Position numbers and translations under genes: made by a program
Notes under the pieces: model-generated
Database searches by the model: none
What the model was told of the DNA's origin: nothing
Seen by the model: the letters and a program-made list of their open reading frames with translations, nothing else
Shown here: positions 9,477 to 18,211 of the stretch, in pieces
How positions within the stretch are numbered: position 1 is the stretch's first letter
Layout: every line of letters begins with the position of its first letter
Assembly (NCBI RefSeq): GCF_000385175.1
Contig: NZ_ARQJ01000026.1
Location: 92,514-156,513, forward strand
Source of the DNA: Salinicoccus albus DSM 19776
GTDB lineage: Bacteria > Bacillota > Bacilli > Staphylococcales > Salinicoccaceae
Direction of reading: 5' to 3'
Length of the DNA: 64,000 nucleotides

Positions 9477-9779
9477 TTACTTGGAGAACTGCTTGAGCAC
9501 TGCCATGAGTTCCTCGATGGAATCATCGCCTTCGCCCTTGTTCACTGCATCAGTCACACAGTGTTTCATATGCCGTTCCGTGACTGAATATCCGACATTT
9601 TTCAATGCGGATTGTATGGCACTGATCTGCACCAGAATATCCACACAATAACGGTCTTCATCAATCATATTCTGAATGCCCCGCACCTGTCCTTCTATCC
9701 GCTTCAGACGGTTCATCACCTTTTCCTTCTCTTCTTCCGTACGTGGTGTCACTGTATGATCTTTTAAAGATTCAACCAT
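9477..9779 (-). CDS. csoR: Copper-sensing repressor CsoR
   Basis: 100 aa from ATG 9779, with GGGGACG 8 bases upstream; a longer in-frame extension would run through the operator and is rejected. The DUF156 helical fold is shown by RLKRIEGQVRGIQNMI and the Cu(I) ligand triad: Cys in YCVDILVQ, and His and Cys in the H-x3-C of ERHMKHC. Apo-CsoR represses copper genes and leaves DNA on binding Cu(I). Its own upstream region carries a CsoR operator (9817-9833), implying autoregulation together with copZ. Confidence 0.92.
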   Translation of the reverse strand: MVESLKDHTVTPRTEEEKEKVMNRLKRIEGQVRGIQNMIDEDRYCVDILVQISAIQSALKNVGYSVTERHMKHCVTDAVNKGEGDDSIEELMAVLKQFSK

Positions 9780-9816
9780 ATTGTTCACGTCCCCATATTC
9801 GTATGATGATTCCATT

Positions 9817-9833
9817 ATACCCCTTAAGGGTAT
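9817..9833. promoter_or_regulatory. CsoR operator upstream of csoR-copZ
   Basis: ATACCCCTTAAGGGTAT is a near-perfect dyad of the TACCC...GGGTA type known for Firmicute CsoR. The same pattern, differing at one central base, recurs before copB. Confidence 0.85.
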
Positions 9834-9864
9834 AAAAGTCAATGGAATAACAGGCCTTAAGCAA

Positions 9865-11943
9865 TCATTCAATCCTGAATCTCCTGAGCAGCTGGGCGTT
9901 GATGGCAACGATGATGGTACTCAGACTCATGAGGACGGCACCGACTGCCGGACTGATCACGATGCCGACGGGTGCCAGTACACCTGCGGCAAGCGGAATC
10001 GCCACAATATTGTATCCGGAGGCCCAGATCAGATTTTGAACCAGTTTGCTGTAGGTTCTCTTGGATAATCTGAATATGCCCAGCACATCCTTCGGATCAC
10101 TATCGACCAGTACAATATCTGCGGATTCTACAGCGATGTCCGTACCAGCACCGACAGCAATACCCAGGTCAGCTGTAGCCAGAGCTGGTGCATCGTTGAT
10201 ACCGTCTCCAGTCATTGCGACCTTAAGCCCTCTTTCTTGAATTTCTTTTATCTTGGAAGCTTTTTTATCCGGAAGCACTTCTGCGTAAACTTCGTCGATG
10301 CCAATTGTTTTCGCTACATAATTGGCAACTTTTTCATTGTCCCCGGTAAGCATAATTGCTTTTATACCATGATCATGCAGCGTTTTCACGGCTTCTTTAG
10401 AGCTTTCTCTGATGATATCACTCAATGCAATTGCACCTTCGATGTGTTCGTCAATAAGCAGAAAAACGACTGTTTTCCCTTCTTCAGACCATTTTTGGAA
10501 TTCAGTGTCATCAAAAGTCAACGCTTCATCAATGACATATCCGGGACTGACCACATGAATTGTTTTTCCTTGAACCTGTCCTTCAATTCCTTTGCCTGTA
10601 ATAGACTGAAAGTTTTCAGATTCATACAGCTCAATCGCTTTTTCCTGGGCATCATTCAATATACCCTCAGCAATCGGATGCTCTGATTCTTTCTCAACAG
10701 CTCCGGCAAATTTCAATATCTCTGTCCTGGATAACTCCCCGAACGTCTGGATGTTGGTTACACCGAATGCTCCCTGCGTCAACGTACCCGTCTTATCAAA
10801 CACGACCGCATCAGTTTTTCTTGCTTCTTCAAAGTGGGCCCTGTCCTTGATCAACAGACCCAGTTTCGCTGACAGGGAAGTAGACACTGCAATCACAAGC
10901 GGGGCTGCCAGTCCTAACGCGTGCGGACAGGTGATAATCATAACCGTCACCATCCGTTGAACCGCTGTATCGATCGGCGCGCCGAGCAAAATCCATACCG
11001 CAAATGTGATAAAACCTGCAGCCAGCGCCAGGTAGAAGAGCCATTTCGCTGCCTTGTTCGTAAAATCCTGGGTTTTAGATCTTGTTTCCTGTGCGGACCT
11101 GATCATTTCAACCACTTGTGAAAGGTAGGCGTCATCCCCCGTTTTCTCCACTTCAACTGTGAGAGACCCGCCCTTATTGATGGAACCGCCGATCAACGCT
11201 TCTCCGGTACTTTTATCAACAGGGACCGATTCACCTGTGATCATCGATTCATCGACTTGCGAAGACCCTTTAGTAATCGCCCCGTCAACAGGTATCTTTT
11301 CCCCCGGCTTAACCAGTACTGAATCTCCGTGCGTCAAATCCTGAATTGCAACCGTTTCAATACTGCCGTCATCTTTAAGCCTGTTCGCTTCGTCAGGCAT
11401 CAATTGAACCAATTCTTCCAGCGATTTTGATGCGCCGCTGATGGAATTCATCTCTACCCAATGGCCCAGCAGCATGATGACAACCAGTGTAGCCAGTTCC
11501 CAGAACAGCTGTTCACCCGGCCAGCCGAACACAACCATCGCACTGTATACATAAGCAATGGTGATCGCCATGCCGATCAGCGTCATCATGCCGGGATTCC
11601 TGTCTTTCAGTTCAGAAATCGCACCTGTCAGAAACGGCCAGCCGCCGTAGAAAAATATGAATGTGGACAGCACGAGCAGTACATACATATCTCCTTCAAA
11701 GCGTAAATCGATGCCCAAAAAGTTCTGGATCATGGGAGATAATAATAGGACTGGAATTGTTACGATTAATGAAATGAAGAATTTCGTCCGGAATTCCTTA
11801 ACCATATCCCCATGATCGTGACCCATATGACCATTGCCATGATGGTCGTGACCGCTATGATCGTGGTGTTCGTGGTCTTCATTGCCGTGGTGATCTTGAT
11901 GTTCATGTCCGTCATGGCTATGGTTATCGTGATGACCTTTCAT
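9865..11943 (-). CDS. copB: Copper-exporting P1B-type ATPase of the CPH (CopB) class
   Basis: 692 aa with AAGGAGG before ATG. A His-rich metal-binding N-terminus (18 His between residues 4 and 44) replaces the Cys-x-x-Cys domains of CopA. The transmembrane metal site is C-P-H (IITCPHALGLA), which marks the P1B-3/CopB class rather than CPC CopA. Other signatures are the TGES actuator loop, phosphorylation site DKTGTLT, SEHPIAEGI and TGDGINDAPAL. It exports copper from the cytoplasm. It lies 85 bases before csoR on the same strand, and each unit has its own CsoR operator. No CPC-type copA is present in this window. Confidence 0.92.
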   Translation of the reverse strand: MKGHHDNHSHDGHEHQDHHGNEDHEHHDHSGHDHHGNGHMGHDHGDMVKEFRTKFFISLIVTIPVLLLSPMIQNFLGIDLRFEGDMYVLLVLSTFIFFYGGWPFLTGAISELKDRNPGMMTLIGMAITIAYVYSAMVVFGWPGEQLFWELATLVVIMLLGHWVEMNSISGASKSLEELVQLMPDEANRLKDDGSIETVAIQDLTHGDSVLVKPGEKIPVDGAITKGSSQVDESMITGESVPVDKSTGEALIGGSINKGGSLTVEVEKTGDDAYLSQVVEMIRSAQETRSKTQDFTNKAAKWLFYLALAAGFITFAVWILLGAPIDTAVQRMVTVMIITCPHALGLAAPLVIAVSTSLSAKLGLLIKDRAHFEEARKTDAVVFDKTGTLTQGAFGVTNIQTFGELSRTEILKFAGAVEKESEHPIAEGILNDAQEKAIELYESENFQSITGKGIEGQVQGKTIHVVSPGYVIDEALTFDDTEFQKWSEEGKTVVFLLIDEHIEGAIALSDIIRESSKEAVKTLHDHGIKAIMLTGDNEKVANYVAKTIGIDEVYAEVLPDKKASKIKEIQERGLKVAMTGDGINDAPALATADLGIAVGAGTDIAVESADIVLVDSDPKDVLGIFRLSKRTYSKLVQNLIWASGYNIVAIPLAAGVLAPVGIVISPAVGAVLMSLSTIIVAINAQLLRRFRIE

Positions 11944-11978
11944 ATATATCCTCCTTATTTTCTCTATTTAATCGCATT

Positions 11979-11995
11979 ATACCCCATAAGGGTAT
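11979..11995. promoter_or_regulatory. CsoR operator upstream of copB
   Basis: ATACCCCATAAGGGTAT, 36 bases before the copB start. It matches the csoR operator at 16 of 17 positions. Confidence 0.85.
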
Positions 11996-12029
11996 TTTTA
12001 TCAAGAAAAGAATACTCCTGCTGCAAAAT

Positions 12030-12052
12030 AAAAAGCCCAGTTTCCCGGACTT
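12030..12052 (-). terminator. Terminator after the 56-aa gene
   Basis: On the - strand, the stem AGTCC...GGGCT is followed by TTTTTATTTT. It lies just upstream of the copB promoter region. Confidence 0.65.
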
Positions 12053-12062
12053 TACTGCTTTC

Positions 12063-12233
12063 TTAACTTAAATGATTGAAGATACCCCGGACAATCCTCA
12101 TTATAAAGCCGGCTCCGATAAATATTGCGTCAATAATGAAATCATACCAATGGACGTTGTCATGTTCCTTTCTGCCAGCTGGCGGGTGTTCCTTTTTACG
12201 GCGCGTAACCTCCCGCTCGGAATCATGATGCAT
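12063..12233 (-). CDS. Small basic/amphipathic protein, 56 aa, unknown function
   Basis: ATG at 12233 is preceded on the - strand by AAAGGATGG with suitable spacing. The frame runs 56 codons to TAA and is followed at once by a hairpin-plus-T terminator. Seen: a charged His/Arg/Lys/Glu-rich first half starting MHHDSEREVTRRKKE, then an aromatic/hydrophobic second half (about residues 29-55) that could be one short membrane-associated helix. I do not recognise the family. Gene-like signals at both ends support it despite its size. It is upstream of copB but separated from it by the terminator. Confidence 0.55.
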   Translation of the reverse strand: MHHDSEREVTRRKKEHPPAGRKEHDNVHWYDFIIDAIFIGAGFIMRIVRGIFNHLS

Positions 12234-12337
12234 CTTAACACCATCCTTTCATATTAGCAGCTTCTTTTTATAACAATATACCCCAATTCATTAAATGCTG
12301 CCCTTAAATTTTGGCGAAGCTTCTTAATTTTTTGTGA

Positions 12338-13579
12338 CTACTCCCTGGCACGAAGATTTTTGTTTCCCCAAAGCATTACCAAAATAAGTATGCCAGTGAC
12401 AAACAACAGTCCAATGAATAAGAATAGCCATCCTGTATGATAAGACTGCATATCAACGATAAGTCCAAAAAGTGGCGGACCCATAATAACGCCCCAAGAC
12501 CCCAGCATGATACTAAAGCCACTGGCAGATCCAGTTTGATTTTCAGGGACAAATTCTGTTACGGCATTCATCCATATACCATTAAATCCGGAGATACAAA
12601 AACCAAAGAACAGCACAACTGGTACAAAGATCCAAAATGCAGTACCGACCGGAAGTAGAAATAGAGTGAGCGCAGATACGGAAGATATTATAGATATAAT
12701 GACTAAGACGATCACTCTATTTCCTCGAAACAATGTATCACTGATTATACCCCAGACAATTCTGCCAACCGATCCGCCGATTTCTGAAATCACGAGTAAA
12801 ATCCCGGCTGCGACTAATGGAACTGCGTGAACTTCATAGGTGAACAATACGATGTAAGTGTTTAAAATCATTTGTGTGCCATTGAGCGCCATGGCACTGA
12901 CACTCACCATGAGATAGAGCCTGTTTTTAAGTAATGATTGGATAGAGGCCATCATATTATGAGCCGAATTGGCTGATGGTTTTGATTTTACGGTGCCGGG
13001 ATCCTCGTACAATCTAAAAACAAACAATCCTGTAACGATTAGAAGTACAGATGTGACCAGGAGGACTGGCCGCCACCCCCATTGAGTGGCCATTGGCAGT
13101 AAAACTAAGGCTGCTATTGCAGACCCTGCGGTGACCCCCATCTGCTTGATCCCCATCGCCGTACCGCGCTTTCTTATAGGAAACCAGTAAATGACCCCTC
13201 TGTTTGAAGCAGGGTGCATAGCGCCATAACCAAATCCTCCTGCCATGATTAAAGAGAGAATCAGAGGATAGAATGACGATATACTTATTGAAGCAAAACT
13301 GATCCCCAAACAAAGGGTCAATAGAATAAGCATGTTTTTAGTGCCGATTCGATCGGATAGAAAACCTGCAGGAATGGATATGAGCGCTTGTCCAAGGAAT
13401 AGGGCGGCTGGAAGCATTCCAATTTGTGTTTTGGAGAGGGATAAATCTTCTTCAAACAATGGACCAAGTGGCGCAAGACTTCTTCCAACCAATGCCATAA
13501 AAACTTGAATGATAAAAAGACAGGCAAGCATTTTCCAGGGTTGATATTTATTTGTCGTGTTAAGATAATCAACTGTCAT
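12338..13579 (-). CDS. Major facilitator superfamily transporter
   Basis: 413 aa, twelve predicted membrane helices. MFS signatures are the loop-2 motif G-F-L-S-D-R-I-G-T-K, the counterpart D-T-L-F-R-G-N-R in the second half, and a G-x-x-x-G-P-P-x-F-G segment late in the protein. It follows prpD on the same strand after a terminator, so it may serve the same organic-acid pathway under its own promoter. Substrate is unknown. Between the two genes is a long leader with an unusual inverted repeat (13710-13768). Confidence 0.82.
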   Translation of the reverse strand: MTVDYLNTTNKYQPWKMLACLFIIQVFMALVGRSLAPLGPLFEEDLSLSKTQIGMLPAALFLGQALISIPAGFLSDRIGTKNMLILLTLCLGISFASISISSFYPLILSLIMAGGFGYGAMHPASNRGVIYWFPIRKRGTAMGIKQMGVTAGSAIAALVLLPMATQWGWRPVLLVTSVLLIVTGLFVFRLYEDPGTVKSKPSANSAHNMMASIQSLLKNRLYLMVSVSAMALNGTQMILNTYIVLFTYEVHAVPLVAAGILLVISEIGGSVGRIVWGIISDTLFRGNRVIVLVIISIISSVSALTLFLLPVGTAFWIFVPVVLFFGFCISGFNGIWMNAVTEFVPENQTGSASGFSIMLGSWGVIMGPPLFGLIVDMQSYHTGWLFLFIGLLFVTGILILVMLWGNKNLRARE

Positions 13580-13709
13580 CTCTTATCCGCTCTTTTCTTA
13601 ACGAAATTAAAATGGCTGCATATAGAATCATTTCCCATCGTTTATAAAGATGAGGAATTCAAGCTTATTCATCTTTTTACCGGGATAAAAAGAATCCATT
13701 TCTAATGCT

Positions 13710-13768
13710 GGTCCCTTAGCGTTGCATAAACTATCTTTCATTTATCGAGTATGTAACGCTAGCGGACC
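13710..13768. repeat. Imperfect 19-bp inverted repeat in the MFS leader
   Basis: Arms 13710-13728 and 13750-13768 pair over 19 positions with one true mismatch and two G-T wobbles; the 21-base loop is AT-rich. No T-run follows on either strand, so it is not an ordinary terminator. It could be an operator or an RNA control element. Confidence 0.6.
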
Positions 13769-13836
13769 CCAAATGAATAGTATCATCGATGCTTTTCTAA
13801 GAAATCGATTATTGTTTTATATACTTTTATCCCATA

Positions 13837-13878
13837 AAAAGAGTAGAATATGTTTCATATAACATACTCTACTCTTTT
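13837..13878 (-). terminator. Terminator after prpD
   Basis: A 17-bp stem with one mismatch (13837-13853 with 13862-13878) and an 8-base loop. The arms end in runs of A or T on both sides, so it can work in both directions. Confidence 0.8.
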
Positions 13879-13886
13879 CTTAACTT

Positions 13887-15299
13887 TTAATCCTTTTGTA
13901 TATTCCATCTATTCAAAAAATCACATATTTCCATATTGAACAAGGTATTTGGTTCCTCAAATAAGGTGGATAATTCTTCTGCTTTTTGATTTTGATAATA
14001 ACTGTCCAAATTATTTTTAAATTTCCTGTCAATGATCGGTTTAACTTCGTCCCTTCTGAACTTATGTCCAATGGGATACTCTACTTCAAACCATTCCGTT
14101 GTGCTCCTGTCGTTAAACACCAGCTGTACTGCGTTTGAAACTGATCTTTTTTCTTCATCCAGATAATCCCTTGAGTATTGAATGTTTTCTTCGACATTCA
14201 TTTTATCGATAAGATGATCAATCCCCGGGTTCTGCCTGTGATATTCATCATAATAATACTCCGTTTTTAAATCTCCATTCAGCAACGCGGCTGCAATGAT
14301 ATACTCCAGCGAATGATCTCTGTCTGACGGATTGGTCAGCTGTTTTTTATTCGCAATGATTCTGAGTGCTGATTCATGCGTTTCTATGTTAATGGATTCA
14401 ATGTCACCCAGTCTCTCTTTATATCTTTTGTTTAATTCCATCGCAGCTTCTGCGCCGGTCTGGGCATGGAATTCTGCAGGAAAATCTGCTTTAAGAAGAA
14501 TATTATTGACAACGTAATCACTTAAATCCCGCTCCAGATCTATATCATTGCCATTCATTATATTTTTGTTGAACCCCCAGTTCTGTTCACTCAGAACGTC
14601 AGGATAACCTTCATTCATTTTCCTTGTTATCAATGACAGTTGAACACCGCGCATTGTTGCGTCACCTGCTGCCCAGGATTTCCTTGCAGTCACATTGGGA
14701 GACTGTCTGTAAATTCTTAAAGGCAGACCGTCCGCAAAAACATTCGATATTGTATGCTTGATACCAATGGTCCCCATACCCAATAGTTTTGCTGACACTG
14801 CCGCTGTTGCCAGTTTGACGAAGAAAACATGGTCATATCCCTGTTTGTTCAAACTGTTTGACAGAGAGAGCACCCCTTGAATCTCATGGGCCTTGACCAT
14901 TAGTTCAAGTGTATCCTTAACCGTTATTTTGGACCCCCTGGCAGATACATGATACGCCATCGCTAAAATACCGCCGAGATTATCAGAGGGATGCCCCCAC
15001 TCCGCGGCAAGAAAACAGTCATTGTAATCCAGCCACCTGACCAGCAATCCGATATTCCAGCTGGCATCCAGCAGGTTCAATGGCTTTTGAGCGCCGGGAA
15101 CCGGGATGCCTCCATCCGGAAAATGATCTTCTTCAATTGGCCCCATCATTTGCTGACATTGTTTGTTGCTTAAGGATTTTACCATACAGCCCATACTGTC
15201 TTTTAAAATCAAATTCGAAATTGTCATTGTACTATCATCAAAAGCGTTATCCCGGTTAACATATTCAGCAATTTCTTCAATCACATTATCAAAATTCAC
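13887..15299 (-). CDS. prpD: 2-Methylcitrate dehydratase / MmgE-PrpD family
   Basis: 470 aa, the normal PrpD length. The family core is visible in LLVRWLDYNDCFLAAEWGHP, LGGILAMAYHVS and, later, the A-A-G-D-A-T-M-R-G and F-H-A-Q-T-G-A-E-A blocks. PrpD removes water from 2-methylcitrate to give 2-methyl-cis-aconitate. The start is GTG at 15299, overlapping the prpB stop by one base (TAGTG), which suggests translational coupling. No methylcitrate synthase (prpC) is present, so the substrate may be imported by the upstream TctCBA system. Confidence 0.88.
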   Translation of the reverse strand: MNFDNVIEEIAEYVNRDNAFDDSTMTISNLILKDSMGCMVKSLSNKQCQQMMGPIEEDHFPDGGIPVPGAQKPLNLLDASWNIGLLVRWLDYNDCFLAAEWGHPSDNLGGILAMAYHVSARGSKITVKDTLELMVKAHEIQGVLSLSNSLNKQGYDHVFFVKLATAAVSAKLLGMGTIGIKHTISNVFADGLPLRIYRQSPNVTARKSWAAGDATMRGVQLSLITRKMNEGYPDVLSEQNWGFNKNIMNGNDIDLERDLSDYVVNNILLKADFPAEFHAQTGAEAAMELNKRYKERLGDIESINIETHESALRIIANKKQLTNPSDRDHSLEYIIAAALLNGDLKTEYYYDEYHRQNPGIDHLIDKMNVEENIQYSRDYLDEEKRSVSNAVQLVFNDRSTTEWFEVEYPIGHKFRRDEVKPIIDRKFKNNLDSYYQNQKAEELSTLFEEPNTLFNMEICDFLNRWNIQKD

Positions 15300-16216
15300 T
15301 ACAGTTCCCTCTTTTCACCAGGAAGTACCGTACTGTCAATTTTAGAATCCATCTCTTCATACTCATCCAGTTTGATGATTTCATACAGTTCTTTTCTTGT
15401 CTGAAGTTCATCCAGCACTGTTTTCTGACTGCCTGTTTCGCGGATCGTCTTATAAATTTGCTCTACATTATATGATGCTGCCCGCAGGGAAGTTACCGGA
15501 AAGATTACCATATCAATGCCGATTTCAGAAAATCTGTCCAAACTGATATATTCCGTTTTACCAAATTCCGTCATATTCGCGAGTATCGGTATATCGATTT
15601 CCTCCCTTACATCCGCGAAGTCTTCGGCAGTCTTCATCGCTTCAGGAAAAACTGCATCAGCGCCATATTCAGCATATGCTTTCAGCCGTCTGACCATGCT
15701 GTCCATGCCTTCAACCGCATGCGCGTCTGACCGGGCAATGATTTTTAACGTGGGGGCCACCCTTTTGATCATCTGGATCTTTTTGATCATCTCTTCCATT
15801 GGTATCAGGGTTTTACCGTTAAGATGTCCGCACTTTTTAGGAATTTGCTGGTCTTCGATCTGTATCGCAGCTACCCTTGCTTCCACTAATTCACGGCAAG
15901 TTCTGGCCACATTCAGCGGCTCGCCAAAACCATTATCCACATCAACGAGAAGCGGAAGATTAGAAGCCCTGACAATTTCTTTAGCTTTCTGAACAACATC
16001 CTCAAGCGTCAGCAGTCCTATATCCGGCAGCCCTTTACTGGCTGAAAGGGCGCCGCCTGAGAGATAAATACTTTCAAAACTTGTCTTTCTTGCCAATAAG
16101 GCGCTCATCCCATCATGAGCGCCTATTATTGGAAATGCTTCATCATTTTTTATGCCCGCTGTAAATGCCTCTGCCAATTGCTTCTGACTAAGCGGTTCTT
16201 CTACAATCCATGTCAT
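15299..16216 (-). CDS. prpB: 2-Methylisocitrate lyase
   Basis: 305 aa, with AAAGGGG before ATG. Isocitrate-lyase superfamily (PEP mutase fold): Mg2+-binding LLVDVDNGFGEP, the ED of IQIEDQ, and the active-site K-K-C-G-H-L loop at PKKCGHLNGK, then IIARSDAHAVEG. It cleaves 2-methylisocitrate to pyruvate and succinate. It is fourth of five genes in tctC-tctB-tctA-prpB-prpD, 12 bases after tctA and overlapping prpD. Confidence 0.9.
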   Translation of the reverse strand: MTWIVEEPLSQKQLAEAFTAGIKNDEAFPIIGAHDGMSALLARKTSFESIYLSGGALSASKGLPDIGLLTLEDVVQKAKEIVRASNLPLLVDVDNGFGEPLNVARTCRELVEARVAAIQIEDQQIPKKCGHLNGKTLIPMEEMIKKIQMIKRVAPTLKIIARSDAHAVEGMDSMVRRLKAYAEYGADAVFPEAMKTAEDFADVREEIDIPILANMTEFGKTEYISLDRFSEIGIDMVIFPVTSLRAASYNVEQIYKTIRETGSQKTVLDELQTRKELYEIIKLDEYEEMDSKIDSTVLPGEKREL

Positions 16217-16228
16217 ATGTTATCCCCT

Positions 16229-17728
16229 TTAACTTTCTGTTCTTCCTTTTGAAAGACGGCTGAATAATGCTGGCAAGAAAACAGAAGCCACTGTCAATAC
16301 TGCGAATAAAATAGATATTGGTGACGCAGTGAGCATCTGCAAGAACCCATCATGACTAACGAAAGCCATCCTGAAGTTCTGTTCCATCATATTACCGATG
16401 ATGACCGCAAGAATCAGCGGTGCCACAGGAATGTTGAGTATTTTCATCAAGAGTCCAATCACACCGAAAATCATTAATATGAAGAAATCGATGATACTGT
16501 ACCCAAGTGTATAGGTGCCGATAAAGGCCAGTACAAGAATGATCGGATATAAAATCTGGGGCGGCGTCTTAAGGATTCTCACCAGCAGACCGATCAGCAG
16601 AATATTGATTATAACAAGCACAATATTTCCGATGAACAGGCTGTTGATGAAAGTCCATGCAACTTCAGGCTGGTTCTGGAAGAGCATCGGGCCTGGCTGC
16701 AGACCGAGCATGATAAGCGCACCAAGTATAACAGCAGTGGTCCCTGATCCAGGAATCCCCATTGTCAGAAGCGGGATGAACGCCCCGACGGAGGCCGCAT
16801 TATTGGAGGATTCAGGTGACGCAAGTCCTTCAGGCGCCCCTTTGCCAAACTCCTCACCTTTTTTGGAAACCTGTTGTTCTGTAGTGTAACTGATCATGGA
16901 CGCAATGGACCCGCCCGCACCAGGCAGGATACCAACCAGGAAACCGATGGGTGCCTGGCGGATCATCGGCCAGAATGATCTGCTCCATTGTTCTTTTGTA
17001 ATCCACGAATTTCCGACATCTTCTTTCATCTGCTGGTTTTCATCTTTGATCACCAGAATGTTATAAAGTACTTCACCAACCGCATAGACACCAATAATCA
17101 CGACAAGGAAATCAATTCCCTCGCTTAAATGGGGGTTCCCGAATGTAAAACGATACACACCGGATTGTGAATCCACTCCAATGGTTGTAACGATCAGTCC
17201 CAAAAGCATGGATACAAAACCTTTAATCATGTTGCCTTTGGATAACGAGACCACTGCTGACAACGTGAATATGAGCAGGAAGAAGTATTCGGCAGGACCA
17301 AACTGCAGAGCAAATGAAGCAAGCGGGTTGGCGAGAAAGACAAAGCCTGCAATCGCTACCGTTCCACCGATTAATGAAGCAAGTGTTGCGAGTGTCAATG
17401 CCTGCCCGGCCTGCCCTTTCCTCGTCATCGGATAGCCATCGAAAGTCGCTGCGATCGCAGAACCATCGCCTGGAGTATTCAGTAATATGGAACTCCTGGA
17501 ACCGCCGTACATCGCGCCGTAATATATCGCCCCCAGCAAAATCAATGCGCTGGTGGAGTCCATACCGAATGTAATCGGGATCAGTACAGCCACTGCTGTA
17601 GCCGGCCCAAGTCCGGGCAGCATCCCTACAATCGTTCCCAGCAAACCGCCTAAGAATATGAACAATAAGTTCTGGAAACTTAAGGCAGTCATAAATCCTT
17701 CAAAAAAACTATTCCAATCTACGCCCAT
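16229..17728 (-). CDS. tctA: Tripartite tricarboxylate transporter, large membrane subunit TctA
   Basis: 499 aa, about twelve membrane helices. TctA signatures: the early G-x-x-x-G-M-L-P-G-L-G-P-A-T-A-V-A glycine-rich loop, IYYGAMYGGSRSSILLNTPG, and the paired later loops LPGAGGSIASMISY and TMGIPGSGTTAVILGAL. It forms the permease with TctB, fed by the lipoprotein TctC. GGAGGGG precedes the ATG. Substrates of characterised members are citrate and related di/tricarboxylates; the prp genes next door point to a tricarboxylate here. Confidence 0.92.
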   Translation of the reverse strand: MGVDWNSFFEGFMTALSFQNLLFIFLGGLLGTIVGMLPGLGPATAVAVLIPITFGMDSTSALILLGAIYYGAMYGGSRSSILLNTPGDGSAIAATFDGYPMTRKGQAGQALTLATLASLIGGTVAIAGFVFLANPLASFALQFGPAEYFFLLIFTLSAVVSLSKGNMIKGFVSMLLGLIVTTIGVDSQSGVYRFTFGNPHLSEGIDFLVVIIGVYAVGEVLYNILVIKDENQQMKEDVGNSWITKEQWSRSFWPMIRQAPIGFLVGILPGAGGSIASMISYTTEQQVSKKGEEFGKGAPEGLASPESSNNAASVGAFIPLLTMGIPGSGTTAVILGALIMLGLQPGPMLFQNQPEVAWTFINSLFIGNIVLVIINILLIGLLVRILKTPPQILYPIILVLAFIGTYTLGYSIIDFFILMIFGVIGLLMKILNIPVAPLILAVIIGNMMEQNFRMAFVSHDGFLQMLTASPISILFAVLTVASVFLPALFSRLSKGRTES

Positions 17729-17740
17729 CGTTTCCCCTCC

Positions 17741-18202
17741 TTATGGCAGACTGACGCTTAACAGTTCGGAGAATGCATACCATGACAGCACTGAAAAAAG
17801 GACCGCCACGATAATGTTCGTCAACCATTTACGTCTTCCGTTGATCAAGAATAATAACCCAGTTAAAAATAATAATGTGGAAAATAAAAACCCTATACGT
17901 TCAAAAAGGAACGTGTAAGCCAAGCTCAGAAGTAAGACAACAATGACGTGTGTTGTTAATTGCTTATCTTTAAAAACTTCAAATGCTTTAAATGGCTCTT
18001 TTCTGTTTTTAAATTCAGAAAAAAGATAAATTATAGACATGCCAAGCAATGCAAAACCTATCAGCAGCGGATAATTCATCGCTGCTGTAGGATTTCCCAC
18101 ATTTGACTCCGGCAGGTTGAAAGTCAATATGAGATAGATTACGGAAATTAACAAAGTAACTGACGGTATTATATATCTGATACTCATCACCCGCTTCTTC
18201 AT
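17741..18202 (-). CDS. tctB: Tripartite tricarboxylate transporter, small membrane subunit TctB
   Basis: 153 aa with four predicted membrane helices and the basic cluster between helices 2 and 3 that is usual in TctB. It sits between tctC (9-base gap) and tctA (12-base gap). Sequence conservation in TctB is weak, so the call rests largely on size, topology and position. The ribosome site of the first ATG is poor; translation may depend on tctC or begin at ATG 18187. Confidence 0.85.
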   Translation of the reverse strand: MKKRVMSIRYIIPSVTLLISVIYLILTFNLPESNVGNPTAAMNYPLLIGFALLGMSIIYLFSEFKNRKEPFKAFEVFKDKQLTTHVIVVLLLSLAYTFLFERIGFLFSTLLFLTGLLFLINGRRKWLTNIIVAVLFSVLSWYAFSELLSVSLP

Positions 18203-18211
18203 TTTATATAT

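Larger units (their letters stand above)
13580..13886. other. 307-base gap between prpD and the MFS gene
   Basis: No convincing gene. It holds the prpD terminator (13837-13878) and a 19-bp imperfect inverted repeat (13710-13768). The rest is AT-rich leader of the MFS gene. Confidence 0.6.

Noticed and set aside
12072..12257. A + strand gene of about 61 codons
   Set aside because: It is the antisense of the better-supported - strand 56-residue gene with ribosome site and terminator.
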